64,000 nt of DNA from Deinococcus deserti VCD115 (lineage in GTDB: Bacteria; Deinococcota; Deinococci; Deinococcales; Deinococcaceae). How positions within the stretch are numbered: position 1 is the stretch's first letter; every line of letters starts with the position of its first letter. Shown here piece by piece: positions 16,784-26,717 of this stretch. The position numbers and the translations under genes are program-made. Where the stretch lies: the NCBI RefSeq assembly GCF_000020685.1, contig NC_012529.1, forward strand, positions 124,001 through 188,000. Reading direction: 5' to 3'. The notes below the pieces were generated by a model that was given only the letters and a program-made list of their open reading frames with translations, did no database searches and was not told the DNA's origin.

Positions 16784-17734
16784 ATGACGCTGGTCCGCAG
16801 TACCGACGCCCTGATTCTGGCCAACCTCGCCGATCCGGTGCTGCGGGTCAGGGCCGTTGAAGCCGCCAGCCAGTATGACGTGGAGGTATTGGTCAGCTTG
16901 ACGGAAAGCTACATGCTGACCGCCAGCCGTAAGGGTGCACGGACCAGTGTCAAGACCATCCAGGCGTATTCGCTGGCCGTACGGGAATTCGTACCCTGGG
17001 CCCAGCAGGCTGGCGTGCAGCTGCTGCGGCCGGGAAAACGTGACGGCGGCCGATTCGTCTCCTGGCTGCAGACCCGGCCCTCCAATGGAAAAGGCAAACA
17101 GGGTCCGCTGGCGGCGTCCAGTGTGGCCCAGTACGTCGCTGGCGCGAGAGCCCTGTACCGGGCCCTGCGCTGGGCCGGTGCCACCGACGCACAGCCCTTC
17201 GAGGAAGCGCACGTTCCCCCTGACCCAACGCCTGGGATTGTCAAAAATCCGCCCTACTCGGCAGAGATTGACGCGGCCCTGCCTCACTGCGAGCCCCGAC
17301 TGGCTGCCCTGCTGCTGCTGTGCGCCCATGCAGGGCTCCGTGTGAGCGAGGCACTTCAACTGCGGGTGTCAGATCTGAACGGCTCTCAGCTCACGGTGAC
17401 CGGCAAAGGTGGCAAGGTGCGCCGGGTCCCCCTGGGGCGGCGCACCCGCGAAGCCCTGAGTGGGCTGACACCGGCCCGGTCCGATGGCCGGCTGTTCCAC
17501 TGGACCTATGGTCAGGCCACCTACCGCCTTCAGAAGGCATTCCGGGCTGCCGGTCACGGAGACGCCTGGCGCGGGTTCCATGCAGCTCGGAAGCATTCCG
17601 GCACGAGGCTGTATGCCGCCACCCGGGACTTTACCCGTGTGGGGCTGTTTCTGGGTCACAGCAGCGTAGACACGACCCGGCGGTATGTCGCTGTGCTCGA
17701 CAACGACGTATCGCGCGAAGTCGAGGACTTTTAA
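16784..17734 (+). CDS. Tyrosine recombinase/integrase with full catalytic set
   Basis: This 316-residue protein has an N-terminal SAM-like core-binding domain and a C-terminal catalytic domain. The active-site residues are present: Arg in [10 protein letters not shown], Lys in [15 protein letters not shown] in the third motif, His in [12 protein letters not shown] and the nucleophile Tyr of that motif. It is predicted to carry out site-specific strand exchange, either for chromosome/plasmid dimer resolution (Xer-like) or for a mobile element. ATG 16784 is chosen for the leaderless -10 box; 38 upstream codons in frame look non-coding. It lies directly behind the glucanase gene with no other phage or plasmid genes near. 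No attachment site was identified. Confidence 0.88.
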   Translation: MTLVRSTDALILANLADPVLRVRAVEAASQYDVEVLVSLTESYMLTASRKGARTSVKTIQAYSLAVREFVPWAQQAGVQLLRPGKRDGGRFVSWLQTRPSNGKGKQGPLAASSVAQYVAGARALYRALRWAGATDAQPFEEAHVPPDPTPGIVKNPPYSAEIDAALPHCEPRLAALLLLCAHAGLRVSEALQLRVSDLNGSQLTVTGKGGKVRRVPLGRRTREALSGLTPARSDGRLFHWTYGQATYRLQKAFRAAGHGDAWRGFHAARKHSGTRLYAATRDFTRVGLFLGHSSVDTTRRYVAVLDNDVSREVEDF

Positions 17735-17744
17735 GCTGCTCTGG

Positions 17745-17785
17745 AAAAAAAGAGACCCATCCCCTGTTTTTTCGGGTATGGGTCC
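17745..17785 (-). terminator. Rho-independent terminator of the minus-strand small-protein genes
   Basis: On the minus strand GGACCCAT and ATGGGTC pair around a loop with an extra CCC/GGG pairing, and the stem is followed by CTTTTTTT. It lies about 110 bases past the end of the gene at 17893. The same stem could stop the recombinase transcript on the other strand less efficiently. Confidence 0.75.
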
Positions 17786-17892
17786 ATGTTGTGGTCTGGT
17801 GTCCAGCTACGACGCATAAAGCTGACAAGCTGGATCTTCCAGTAACCCGCCGCTAGAGCAGGGGCAGCCTGTAGCGTCTGTGTCAACCAGAT

Positions 17893-18138
17893 TCAGCTGT
17901 TGCGAACTTCGCGTGGTCCCTCGTCCGGGTCCAGGAGGTCCGAGGCGGATCCGCCGTCCGAGCCACGCTGCACGTGCCCGCTGATGTACTCCTCATTGGC
18001 CTCGGCACCGGCCACCGGCCGGTCTCCGCGTCCACTGCGCACGCCCAGCTGCTCGACTTCCTTGTCGGTCAGCCCGGTTTCGTCGGTGGTTACGTCACCG
18101 TGGTTCACCCGGCGCTGTTCGCGTTCATTGTCTGCCAT
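17893..18138 (-). CDS. Small acidic hydrophilic protein, probably disordered
   Basis: The 81-residue protein starts at ATG 18138 behind a strong GGAGG. It is charged and contains almost no hydrophobic core (MADNEREQRRVNHGD, later GLTDKEVEQLGVRSGRGDRP). Such hydrophilic proteins are frequent in Deinococcus and may be stress- or desiccation-related, but no domain is recognised. It sits downstream of a second hydrophilic small gene on the same strand and upstream of a good terminator. Confidence 0.65.
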   Translation of the reverse strand: MADNEREQRRVNHGDVTTDETGLTDKEVEQLGVRSGRGDRPVAGAEANEEYISGHVQRGSDGGSASDLLDPDEGPREVRNS

Positions 18139-18181
18139 GGTCTGCCTCCTGGTCTTCAAAGTCGATTTCTGGGATCAGTCT

Positions 18182-18376
18182 TTAGTCTTTGGTCTGGCTT
18201 TTTCCGCCGCCACTTTCGCTGCCGTTGCGCCGGCCGTCACCTTCGCGGTCGTCGGGGCTGCCGTGGTTGGAACCAGGATCCCGCCGGCCATCTCCCAGAC
18301 CGTTGTTGGTCTTGTCATCACCGTTCGGATCGCGCCCACCGGCCGAGCCGCTGCTGCCTCCCCTCTCGTTGGTCAT
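18182..18376 (-). CDS. Gly/Asp/Asn-rich low-complexity small protein
   Basis: ATG 18376 gives 64 residues made almost only of G, S, D, N, R and E (start MTNERGGSSGSAGGRDPNGD, end GSESGGGKSQTKD). It resembles disordered hydrophilins by composition. GGAG lies about 11 bases upstream, a weak site. It is probably co-transcribed with the small gene at 17893-18138, 43 bases downstream. The coding call rests mainly on the composition and on its similarity in style to its neighbour. Confidence 0.5.
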   Translation of the reverse strand: MTNERGGSSGSAGGRDPNGDDKTNNGLGDGRRDPGSNHGSPDDREGDGRRNGSESGGGKSQTKD

Positions 18377-18499
18377 GGCTGTATGCTCCGCCGCTCGTGT
18401 GGCTGCGCCATGAGGAGAACGCCAACCTGGACCCGTTTCCTCTGTAGAAGCCCTTCCTGAAGCGTTCAGAGTTAAGAGCTAGAGCTGCCCTGACTGGTT

Positions 18500-19834
18500 T
18501 TACTGCCCGCTGGGATACAGATCCGGCACCTCCTCCTGTGCGTCCCCTGCATCAGCGTCGAGGGGGCGCAAAGCACGGGTGTGGTCAATGTGAAGCAGCG
18601 CGTCGTACTGTCCGGCTGGAACTGTCTCCACGTAGTGACTCCAGCGTTCAGTGGCGGGGCGGTAGATCACTCCAATAAAGCGCTGGAGCTGCTCCTGAAC
18701 CAGCGCGGCTGCTGCGGGAGACCCTGGGCGCAGGTCCAGCCAGAAGCGCTCGCCAACGTCGTGAAGCAGCGCTTCAAGGCTTCCCGGTAGACCGGGGCGT
18801 ACCGTCATCACCAGGCCTGGCTCGTCCCAGTCGTGCGCCGCGAGCACCTGCCCGTCGTATGTCGTCTGCCCGATGATAAAGGTGCTGTCGGGCCACCGTT
18901 CCCGGGTCAGCTGGCCCAGATTTACCTCGGCGCGCTGCCAGCCCATCGCACTGGCCCGGGCGTCGCCTAAATGGGAGTTGTGGGCCCACACCACTACCCT
19001 GGCCTCCTGGCCGCGCCCACGTGCGTGCTCCACGAGGGCTTCAAGCGTTTCGACCATGTGGGTATCACGGATGTTCCAGGAGCTTTCCCGTCCCCGGAAC
19101 ATCGCCCGGTAATACTGCTCTGCGTTGCGGGCCAGCCGGGCATTCTGCTCGGCAAAAAAGAGCTCATCGTCGCTCAGTTGCTGTCCATCAGTCAGTTCAG
19201 GGGCGCGGCGCTGCAGTTCAAGCAGCTGCTGCATGGCTTCCTGCTCACAGGGTTCCCAGGCGCCGTGTTCGGTAGCGTAGCCGTAGGCCTGGGGGTTCTC
19301 GCCGAACATCTCAAAGCAGCTGTAGCGTTCCCGGGCGCGTTTGGCCGCCTCCGGATCAACCTGCTGGAGGTAGTCCACCACCGCGTTCATTGAGCGGTGC
19401 AGACTGTAGAGATCAAGCCCATAAAAGCCCACCTGCCGCTCGGCGCGCGAGGCGTTGTATTCCCTGAGCCAGCTCACGAAGTCCCGAACCACGCTGTTGC
19501 GCCACATCCACCGGGGAAAGCGCTGAAAATCACCCAGGGCCACGGCGGCGTTGTCATCATCTGAAGAACCGCCGCGGACGAAGCGGTTGATGCGGTAGGC
19601 ATCCGGCCAGTCGGCCTCCACAGCCACCGCAGTAAAGCCTTTTTGCTCGATCAGCAGCCGCGTCAGGCGGGCACGTTCCTGATAGAACTCGTGCGTTCCG
19701 TGTGAGCCTTCACCAATCAACACGAACCGGGCGTCGCCGATCGCGTCAAGCAGGGAACTCAGGTCGGCGTCCGTGGCCAGCGGACGCTGTTCACGGCGCA
19801 GGATCTCAAGGGCCGCCTTGTGTGGTTGTGTCAT
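18500..19834 (-). CDS. Erythromycin-esterase family hydrolase
   Basis: The 444-residue protein belongs to the EreA/EreB-like family: GEGSHGTHEFYQER near residue 42, AVEADWPDAYRINRFVRG near 70, a long helical middle, and WAHNSHLGDAR near 283. Known members hydrolyse macrolide lactones through a catalytic His/Glu arrangement, but most family members, including those beside phosphoribosyltransferases, have unknown substrates. Its ATG overlaps the end of the phosphoribosyltransferase gene by 29 bases, so the two are in one operon. The two activities often sit together, so a shared stress or nucleotide-related task is more likely than antibiotic resistance. Confidence 0.88.
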   Translation of the reverse strand: MTQPHKAALEILRREQRPLATDADLSSLLDAIGDARFVLIGEGSHGTHEFYQERARLTRLLIEQKGFTAVAVEADWPDAYRINRFVRGGSSDDDNAAVALGDFQRFPRWMWRNSVVRDFVSWLREYNASRAERQVGFYGLDLYSLHRSMNAVVDYLQQVDPEAAKRARERYSCFEMFGENPQAYGYATEHGAWEPCEQEAMQQLLELQRRAPELTDGQQLSDDELFFAEQNARLARNAEQYYRAMFRGRESSWNIRDTHMVETLEALVEHARGRGQEARVVVWAHNSHLGDARASAMGWQRAEVNLGQLTRERWPDSTFIIGQTTYDGQVLAAHDWDEPGLVMTVRPGLPGSLEALLHDVGERFWLDLRPGSPAAAALVQEQLQRFIGVIYRPATERWSHYVETVPAGQYDALLHIDHTRALRPLDADAGDAQEEVPDLYPSGQ

Positions 19835-20489
19835 GGTTGCTCCTTTGACTGGCTGCGCGCAGGGCTGTACGCACCTCGTCGTCGCTGGTCTGCGTGAAAT
19901 TCTGGTAATACTGACCGACGGCCCGGAACCCAGGCGGCGTGCACAGGCACAGCACCTCGTCGGCGACCCTGCTCAGATCTGCGGAGGCTTCGGGTGAGGC
20001 GACCGGTACAGCCACGACGATACGCTCTGGAGTCGCCGCGCGGACCACGCCCACCGCCGCCCGCATGGTGGCGCCGGTTGCCAGCCCGTCATCGACCAGG
20101 ATGACAGTTCTGCCGGCGAGGTCCGGCGCGCTGCGTCCTTCCCGGTAGGCGGCCTCCCGGCGGGCAAGCTCGGTGCGCTCACGGGTCTCGACCTCACGAA
20201 TGGCCGTCTCACTGATGTTCAGGCGGGCAATCAGGTCCTCGTGCAGCACCCTCACGTCCCCCGACCCGATAGCCCCCATGGCAACCTCCGGCCAGCCAGG
20301 AACCCCCAGTTTGCGCACAGGCAGGACGTCCAGCTGCGCCCGGAGCAGGAGTGCGACCGGCGCAGCAACCGGCACACCTCCGCGGGGCAGGCCCAGCACC
20401 AGGGTGCCGGCCGGCCAGTTGCCCCGGGCGTGGAGCAGGTGCGCAAGCTGAGTCCCCGCGTCCGCCCGGTCTCTGAACCAGCAGGTCAT
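19806..20489 (-). CDS. Phosphoribosyltransferase-domain protein
   Basis: The 227-residue protein has the type I PRTase PRPP loop VILVDDGLATGATMRAAV (about residues 128-145) and an upstream pattern GLPRGGVPVAAPVA with RKLGVPGWPEVAMGAIG. This is the ComF/hypothetical PRTase subgroup, not a defined purine or pyrimidine enzyme. It would transfer or release a phosphoribosyl group on an unknown acceptor. ATG 20489 overlaps the stop of the 41-codon gene as ATGA, and its own end overlaps the esterase gene. Expression is therefore coupled across the three genes. Confidence 0.88.
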   Translation of the reverse strand: MTCWFRDRADAGTQLAHLLHARGNWPAGTLVLGLPRGGVPVAAPVALLLRAQLDVLPVRKLGVPGWPEVAMGAIGSGDVRVLHEDLIARLNISETAIREVETRERTELARREAAYREGRSAPDLAGRTVILVDDGLATGATMRAAVGVVRAATPERIVVAVPVASPEASADLSRVADEVLCLCTPPGFRAVGQYYQNFTQTSDDEVRTALRAASQRSNHDTTTQGGP

Positions 20490-20611
20490 GGGCGGCCCGC
20501 CTGGAGGCGGTCAGGCTCCGGGTCCACCGGGAAAGAAACCATAACGCCGCCGCAGCGGGCCAGGAAGCCAGGGCGAGTGGTTGAACTAAGAACATTCAGG
20601 CTGCGCTTCAT
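20486..20611 (-). CDS. 41-residue leader ORF of the PRTase/esterase operon
   Basis: ATG 20611 follows GGGAGG and opens a 41-codon frame starting MKRSLNVLSSTTRPGFLARC. Its stop overlaps the PRTase ATG as ATGA. The good ribosome site belongs to this ORF, while the PRTase has none of its own, so translation of the small frame probably feeds the enzyme gene. Whether the peptide itself has a role is unknown. Confidence 0.6.
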   Translation of the reverse strand: MKRSLNVLSSTTRPGFLARCGGVMVSFPVDPEPDRLQAGRP

Positions 20612-20947
20612 AGACAGGTCCTCCCTGTTGTGATGGGGACTTCCATAGTCGAACGTCCGCCTCGTCATGCCGGGTGACAGATTGACCAAACCTGCTGTAT
20701 GAAACGAATGTCTGGAATGAACTGTGAGTAAATCCAGCCAGGAATCCTTCTCACCTGGCAGGCACAACGCTCATAGGACTTTCTGCTAACCGAACTGCAT
20801 AGAGGCTATTGCTGCCTGTAAGCATGAGAAGCCGTTCATACAACGTTTAACTTCTGATGCAGCCAGAACCTACTCCATATTCTTAACCGACATGAAGCTC
20901 GCCGCCTTTCTATTTCGTTCCAGACACACTGCTGTGGATCTCATCGC
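20612..20947. other. Divergent intergenic region, 336 bases
   Basis: It separates the minus-strand PRTase operon from the plus-strand HAMP-array kinase operon and should hold both promoters. I see AT-rich patches but no clear -35/-10 pair or palindrome, and no gene. Confidence 0.5.
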
Positions 20948-23900
20948 ATGACCAGCACACTGACTCCACCACAGCTCGACGACCAGCAGCAGATCCTCGC
21001 TGCACTGAACGCGTTCCGGCGGGGCGACTTCAGTGTGCGCCTGCCTATGAACTGGGACGGCGTACCCGGCAAAATTGCGGACACTTTCAACGAACTGCTT
21101 GAAGAAAGCCAGCGCATTTCGCAGGACATCGCCCGTGTCGGGCGGGTGGTCGGTAAGGAAGGCAACACCAAACAGCGTATTCCTGTGGGCACCACTACCG
21201 GCGGCTGGGCGTCTCTGATTGAGGGCGTCAATGAGCTTGTCGACGACCTGGTCCGCCCCACAGCAGAAATGACCCGCGTCATCACGGCTGTTGCGCACGG
21301 TGACCTGTCGCAGACCATGGCCATGGAGGTCAACGGCCAGCCGATGCAGGGTCAGTTCCTGCAGATCGTCAGCACCGTCAATACCATGGTCGAGCAGCTC
21401 AATGCCTTTGCGTCGGAAGTCACCCGTGTGGCGCGCGAGGTGGGCACCGAGGGCAAGCTCGGCGGCCAGGCTCAGGTGGCTGGCGTCGGCGGGGTCTGGA
21501 AGGACCTGACCGACAACGTGAACTTTATGGCCAACAACCTGACCGGTCAGGTGCGCAACATCGCGGACGTGACCACCGCCGTGGCCAACGGGGACCTCAG
21601 CCGCAAAATCACGGTAGACGCGCGCGGCGAGATTCTCGACCTGAAAAACACCATCAACACCATGGTGGACCAGCTCAATGCCTTCGCCTCAGAAGTGACG
21701 CGTGTGGCGCGTGAAGTAGGCACTGAAGGGCAGCTGGGAGGTCAGGCCGAAGTCCGCGGCGTCGGCGGCACCTGGAAGGACCTGACCGACAACGTGAACT
21801 TCATGGCCAACAACCTGACCGGTCAGGTGCGCAACATCGCGGACGTGACCACAGCTGTAGCCAACGGGGACCTCAGCCGCAAGATCACGGTAGATGCCCG
21901 TGGAGAAATCCTGGAGCTCAAAAACACCATCAACACCATGGTGGACCAGCTCAATGCCTTCGCATCGGAAGTCACGCGTGTGGCGCGTGAAGTAGGCACT
22001 GAAGGGCAGCTGGGAGGTCAGGCCGAAGTTCGCGGCGTCGGCGGCACCTGGAAAGATCTGACCGACAACGTGAACTTTATGGCCAACAACCTGACCGGTC
22101 AGGTGCGCAACATCGCGGACGTGACCACGGCCGTGGCCAACGGGGACCTCAGCCGCAAAATCACGGTAGACGCGCGTGGCGAGATTCTCGACCTGAAAAA
22201 CACCATCAACACCATGGTGGACCAGCTCAACGCGTTCGCCTCAGAAGTCACCCGTGTGGCGCGCGAGGTGGGCACCGAAGGCAAACTCGGCGGCCAGGCG
22301 GACGTTCGTGGCGTCGGCGGCACCTGGAAGGATCTGACCGACAACGTGAATTTCATGGCCAACAACCTGACCAATCAGGTGCGCAACATCGCCTTCGTGA
22401 CCACCGCCGTGGCCGGCGGCGACCTGAGCAAGAAAATCACGGTGGACGTCAAGGGTGAGATTCTCGACCTGAAAAACACCATCAACACCATGGTCGATCA
22501 GCTCAACGCCTTCGCTTCCGAAGTGACGCGTGTGGCGCGTGAAGTGGGCACTGAGGGCAAACTCGGCGGCCAGGCCAGGGTCTCGGGTGTGGGCGGCACC
22601 TGGAAGGACCTCACGGAAAACGTGAACTTCATGGCCAACAACCTCACCGATCAGGTGCGTGGCATTGCGCGTGTCGTGACAGCCGTGGCCAATGGTGAGC
22701 TGGACAAAAAGCTGAACGTCAGGGCCCAGGGGGAAATCGCGGAGCTGGCCGACACCATCAACGGCATGATCGGCACCCTGGCAACTTTCGCCGAGCAGGT
22801 CACCTCGGTCGCGCGCGAAGTGGGGACCGAGGGTCAGCTGGGCGGACAGGCCAACGTGCCGGGCGCTAGCGGCACCTGGAAGGACCTGACCGACAACGTC
22901 AACAGCCTGGCGGCCAACCTGACCACCCAGGTCCGGGCCATTGCTGAAGTGGCCACGGCCGTGACGCTGGGCGACCTGACCCGCTCGATCTCGGTGGATG
23001 CCAGCGGCGAAATGGACGCGCTGAAAAACAACATCAACACCATGATCCAGACGCTGCGCGAAACCACCGAGAAGAACTATGAGCAGGACTGGCTGAAAAC
23101 CAACCTGGCCAAGTTCACCGGGATGCTGCAGGGCCAGCGTGACCTGCTGACCGTCAGCCGCCTGATTCTCTCGGAACTCGCGCCGCTGGTGCGCGCCCGT
23201 CACGGCGTGTTCTATACCCTTGACGAGGAGGCCAGCACGCCCACCCTGCAGTTGCAGGCCAGTTACGCCTACCGCGAGCGCAAGGGCCTGGGCAACCGCT
23301 TCCGCCTCGGGGAGGGTCTGGTCGGGCAGGCCGCGCTGGAGCAGGAACCGATCGTTCTGACCCACGTGCCTCACGACTACGTGCAGATCAGCTCCGGGCT
23401 GGGCGCCGCGACGCCCAACAGCATCGTGGTGCTGCCGGTCGTGTTCGAAGGCCAGACCAAGGCCGTGATCGAGCTGGCCTCGTTTGAGCCGTTCAGCGCC
23501 ACACACCTGAGCTTCCTCGAACAGTTCACCGAGTCGGTGGGCATTGTGCTCAACACCATTCAGGCGACCATGCGCACTGAGACCCTGCTGCGCCAGTCCC
23601 AGAGCATGGCCCAGGAACTCCAGAGCCAGCAGGAGGAGCTGCGCCAGACCAACGAGGAACTCGAGCAGAAGGCGAGGTTGCTGGCCGACCAGAACCGTGA
23701 GGTCGAAGACAAGAACCGCGAGGTCGAGTCGGCCCGCCACGCTCTGGAGGAAAAAGCCGCCCAGCTGGCCCTGACCAGCAAGTACAAGAGCGAATTCCTG
23801 GCCAACATGAGCCACGAACTGCGCACGCCCCTCAACAGCCTGCTGCTGCTGGCCCACCAGCTGCGCGACAACCCGGACGGCAACCTGACCGACCAGCAGC

Positions 23901-25882
23901 AGGCCTACGCCAAGACCATCTACGCGGCGGGCAATGACCTGCTCAGCCTGATCAACGACATCCTGGACCTGTCGAAGATCGAGTCCGGCACCGTCAGCGC
24001 CGACCTGACCGAAGTACCGCTGCGCAGCGTGCGCGACGCGGTGGACACCACCTTCGCCCACGTGGCGTCCGACAAGGGCGTGTCGCTGCAGCTGAATTTC
24101 AGTGCCGATCTGCCGCCCACCCTGCTGACCGACGAGAAACGCCTGCTGCAGATTCTCAAGAACCTGCTGTCGAATGCCTTCAAGTTCACCGAGAAAGGCA
24201 GCGTCACCCTGCAGGTCGAGCCTGCGCTGTCTGGCTGGAGCACCGAGCACTCCACGCTGCGCCGGGCACCTTCGGTGGTGGCCTTCCGCGTCAGCGATAC
24301 AGGCATCGGCATCGCCGCCGACAAGCAGCGCGTGATTTTCGAGGCGTTCCAGCAGGCCGACGGCACGACTTCGCGCAAGTACGGCGGCACAGGGCTGGGG
24401 CTGGCCATCAGCCGTGAGCTCGCCCGCATCCTGGGCGGAGAAATCACCCTGCAGAGCACTCCAGGGGTCGGCAGTGTGTTTACGCTGTACCTCCCGATGG
24501 GCGACCGCGCGGTGGACCGTCAGGAGCGTCAGCCCCAGCCCGGTCTGATGGCTCAGCTGTCCTCAGGGGCGTCCAGCGCCGGCCCGGCCAGGTTCAGCGC
24601 TGCACCCACGCCGGTGTCCGCCGAGCCGGCCCAGGCCACGGTGGACCAGCCGGCCGGTGAAGCGGCCACTGAGCTGCCCCTTGACGACCGCAGCGCACTC
24701 CAGCCGGGCGACCGGGCCGTGCTGATTGTCGAGGATGACCCCACCTACGCCGGTATCCTGCTGGACCTGGCCCGTGAACGCGGTTTCATGGGGCTGATCG
24801 CTACCCGCGGAGATCAGGCGCTGACCCTGGCCCAGACCTACCGCCCGGCGGCCATCACGCTGGACCTGACCCTGCCCGACACGAGTGGCTGGGCCGTGCT
24901 CGACTCGCTCAAGCACGATCCGCTGACGCGGCACATTCCGGTGCATATCATCTCCGGGCAGGAAAAGTCGCTGGTGGGCCGCAAGCTCGGGGCACTTGAC
25001 CACATCACCAAGTCCGGGGACCGCGAGCAGCTCACCGCCGCGTTTGCCAGCCTGGAAAACTTCCTGGCCAGGCGGGTCAAGAACCTGCTGGTGGTGGAAG
25101 ACGATGGCCCGCAGCGCCAGAACATCGTGGATCTGATCGGCAATGGAGACGTGAAGACCACCGCCGTGAGCAGCGGCGCCGAGGCGCTCGAACTCCTGGC
25201 GCGCGTGCCGTTTGACTGCATCGTGCTGGACCTCAACCTGCCGGACATGAGCGGCTTCGAGCTGATGACCACGTTGCAGCAGACTCCTTCGCTGCGGGCC
25301 ATTCCGATCATCGTGTACACCGCGCAGGACCTGACCCGTCAGCAGGAAACCCAGCTGCGCAAGGCGGCCAAGTCGATCATCCTCAAGGATGTGCGTTCGC
25401 CCGAGCGTCTGCTCGACGAGGTCACGCTGTTCCTGCACCGGGTCGAGGCCAACCTGCCCGAGGCCAAGCGTCAGGTGCTTGAAGGCGCCCGTCAGCAGGA
25501 GCCGGTTCTGCACGGCAAGCGCGTGCTGGTGGTGGATGATGATATCCGGAACATCTTTGCGCTGACGGCCGTCCTGGAGCGTCACCAGATGGAGGTGCTG
25601 ACGGCAGAGAACGGCCGGGACGCCATTCAGATGCTTGAGCAGCATCCGGAGCTCGACATTGTCCTGATGGACGTGATGATGCCGGAGCTTGACGGCTACG
25701 AAACCACCCGCCTGATCCGTCAGAACCGCAAGTGGAAGAACCTGCCGATCATCTCCCTGACGGCCAAGGCCATGCCGGGCGACCGTGAGCAGTCCATCGA
25801 GTCGGGTGCCAGCGATTACATCAGCAAACCGGTGAACACCGGTCAGCTGCTGTCATTGCTGCGTGTCTGGCTCTCGCGCTGA
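20948..25882 (+). CDS. Soluble HAMP-array hybrid histidine kinase with GAF and three REC domains
   Basis: The 1644-residue protein has no signal peptide or membrane segment. Residues about 60-700 are a tandem HAMP array of 92-residue units (key words [31 protein letters not shown]), as in group III Nik1-type kinases. Next are a GAF domain (about 732-874), a coiled coil (875-945), HisKA with His956 in MSHELRTPL, HATPase_c (about 1060-1180, [23 protein letters not shown]), then three receiver domains with phospho-acceptors Asp1306, Asp1428 and Asp1575. It is a cytoplasmic sensor that should autophosphorylate and pass phosphate to its own receivers. The second receiver has ILKD where the conserved Lys is expected, so that lysine is still present. 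The gene heads an operon with cheR, a REC-PAS kinase and probably a GGDEF gene. Confidence 0.93.
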   Translation: MTSTLTPPQLDDQQQILAALNAFRRGDFSVRLPMNWDGVPGKIADTFNELLEESQRISQDIARVGRVVGKEGNTKQRIPVGTTTGGWASLIEGVNELVDDLVRPTAEMTRVITAVAHGDLSQTMAMEVNGQPMQGQFLQIVSTVNTMVEQLNAFASEVTRVAREVGTEGKLGGQAQVAGVGGVWKDLTDNVNFMANNLTGQVRNIADVTTAVANGDLSRKITVDARGEILDLKNTINTMVDQLNAFASEVTRVAREVGTEGQLGGQAEVRGVGGTWKDLTDNVNFMANNLTGQVRNIADVTTAVANGDLSRKITVDARGEILELKNTINTMVDQLNAFASEVTRVAREVGTEGQLGGQAEVRGVGGTWKDLTDNVNFMANNLTGQVRNIADVTTAVANGDLSRKITVDARGEILDLKNTINTMVDQLNAFASEVTRVAREVGTEGKLGGQADVRGVGGTWKDLTDNVNFMANNLTNQVRNIAFVTTAVAGGDLSKKITVDVKGEILDLKNTINTMVDQLNAFASEVTRVAREVGTEGKLGGQARVSGVGGTWKDLTENVNFMANNLTDQVRGIARVVTAVANGELDKKLNVRAQGEIAELADTINGMIGTLATFAEQVTSVAREVGTEGQLGGQANVPGASGTWKDLTDNVNSLAANLTTQVRAIAEVATAVTLGDLTRSISVDASGEMDALKNNINTMIQTLRETTEKNYEQDWLKTNLAKFTGMLQGQRDLLTVSRLILSELAPLVRARHGVFYTLDEEASTPTLQLQASYAYRERKGLGNRFRLGEGLVGQAALEQEPIVLTHVPHDYVQISSGLGAATPNSIVVLPVVFEGQTKAVIELASFEPFSATHLSFLEQFTESVGIVLNTIQATMRTETLLRQSQSMAQELQSQQEELRQTNEELEQKARLLADQNREVEDKNREVESARHALEEKAAQLALTSKYKSEFLANMSHELRTPLNSLLLLAHQLRDNPDGNLTDQQQAYAKTIYAAGNDLLSLINDILDLSKIESGTVSADLTEVPLRSVRDAVDTTFAHVASDKGVSLQLNFSADLPPTLLTDEKRLLQILKNLLSNAFKFTEKGSVTLQVEPALSGWSTEHSTLRRAPSVVAFRVSDTGIGIAADKQRVIFEAFQQADGTTSRKYGGTGLGLAISRELARILGGEITLQSTPGVGSVFTLYLPMGDRAVDRQERQPQPGLMAQLSSGASSAGPARFSAAPTPVSAEPAQATVDQPAGEAATELPLDDRSALQPGDRAVLIVEDDPTYAGILLDLARERGFMGLIATRGDQALTLAQTYRPAAITLDLTLPDTSGWAVLDSLKHDPLTRHIPVHIISGQEKSLVGRKLGALDHITKSGDREQLTAAFASLENFLARRVKNLLVVEDDGPQRQNIVDLIGNGDVKTTAVSSGAEALELLARVPFDCIVLDLNLPDMSGFELMTTLQQTPSLRAIPIIVYTAQDLTRQQETQLRKAAKSIILKDVRSPERLLDEVTLFLHRVEANLPEAKRQVLEGARQQEPVLHGKRVLVVDDDIRNIFALTAVLERHQMEVLTAENGRDAIQMLEQHPELDIVLMDVMMPELDGYETTRLIRQNRKWKNLPIISLTAKAMPGDREQSIESGASDYISKPVNTGQLLSLLRVWLSR
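21370..23000 (+). repeat. Tandem 276-bp coding repeats (HAMP units)
   Basis: Six clear 276-bp units (92 codons) plus one diverged unit before them. The first four are nearly identical in DNA over long stretches, for example around 21640, 21916 and 22192, while the fifth and sixth have drifted. Limits are approximate. This makes the array prone to unequal recombination and misassembly. Confidence 0.85.
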
Positions 25883-25883
25883 C

Positions 25884-26717
25884 ATGTCATCCTTCCCGAC
25901 CGAACCGCTCGAGGATATCGAGATCAGCCTGCTGCTCGAAGGCGTCTACCGGCATTCCGGGCACGACTTCCGGGGGTATGCCCCGGCGACCGTGAAACGC
26001 CGGGTGCTGCACTGCATGGCGCAGGAGGGCCTCGCGACCGTCAGCGCCCTGCAGGACCGGGTGCTGCACGATCCCATGGCCCTGGTGCGGCTGCGCGACA
26101 CCCTGTCGATCAACGTCACTGAGATGTTCCGTGACCCACCCTTCTACCGGGCGCTGCGTGAGCAGGTGCTGCCGGTGCTGCGCACCCATCCCTTCCTGCG
26201 GGTCTGGCACGCAGGCTGCTCGACCGGCGAGGAGGTGTACTCGGTAGCGATTTTGCTGCACGAGGCGGGTCTGCTGGAACGCAGCCGCCTGTATGCCACC
26301 GACATCAGCGCTCCGGCGCTGGCGGTCGCCCGCCGGGGGATCTACACTCAGGAGAAGCTTGAGGAATATGCCCGCAACTACCAGCTTGCGGGGGGCATCC
26401 GGGCCTTCAGTTCGTATTTCACGGCGCAGTATGACCACGGACTGGTGCGCGCCGACCTGCGGCGCAACATCATCTGGGGCCAGCACAATCTGGTGACTGA
26501 CGGGTCGTTCAACGAGTTTCACCTTATTCTGTGCCGCAATGTGCTGATCTACTTCACCCAGAAGCTGCAAGAGCAGGTGCAGGCGTTGCTGCTGGGCAGC
26601 CTGGTGCCCTTCGGGGTGCTGGGGCTGGGGCGGCACGAGACCCTGGACTTCAGCGCGCACCAGCGCAGATTCGAAACCATCAATCTCAGCGAGAAGCTCT
26701 ACCGGAGAATTGCCTGA
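25884..26717 (+). CDS. cheR: CheR-type protein-glutamate methyltransferase
   Basis: The 277-residue protein has the CheR N-terminal helical domain (about 15-70), the SAM-binding motif VWHAGCSTGEEVYSVAIL near residue 105, TDISAPALAVARRGIY, and the ILCRNVLIYF motif near 215. It methylates glutamate side chains using S-adenosylmethionine, normally on chemoreceptors. No chemoreceptor or cheB is in the window, so the likely target is another protein, perhaps the soluble HAMP array kinase encoded immediately upstream. ATG 25884 is two bases past the kinase stop; a GTG at 25863 would overlap it. The stop overlaps the next ATG as TGATG. Confidence 0.9.
   Translation: MSSFPTEPLEDIEISLLLEGVYRHSGHDFRGYAPATVKRRVLHCMAQEGLATVSALQDRVLHDPMALVRLRDTLSINVTEMFRDPPFYRALREQVLPVLRTHPFLRVWHAGCSTGEEVYSVAILLHEAGLLERSRLYATDISAPALAVARRGIYTQEKLEEYARNYQLAGGIRAFSSYFTAQYDHGLVRADLRRNIIWGQHNLVTDGSFNEFHLILCRNVLIYFTQKLQEQVQALLLGSLVPFGVLGLGRHETLDFSAHQRRFETINLSEKLYRRIA

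Noticed and set aside
16700..17760. Attachment sites flanking the intact tyrosine recombinase
   Set aside because: No direct repeat or tRNA gene is visible around it, so an integrated element cannot be supported.
18500..19834. Calling the erythromycin-esterase-like gene an antibiotic resistance gene
   Set aside because: Only family-level similarity is visible, and its coupling to a phosphoribosyltransferase suggests another role.
21370..23000. Regularly spaced direct repeats that could be taken for a CRISPR or satellite array
   Set aside because: The 276-bp period is in frame and each unit codes for a HAMP-type domain; there are no unique spacers or cas genes.
22241..24250. Very long open frame (about 669 codons) on the minus strand
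   Set aside because: It is the antisense shadow of the HAMP/GAF/kinase gene in GC-rich DNA; it reads as repeated low-complexity sequence with no domain and lies fully inside a certain gene.
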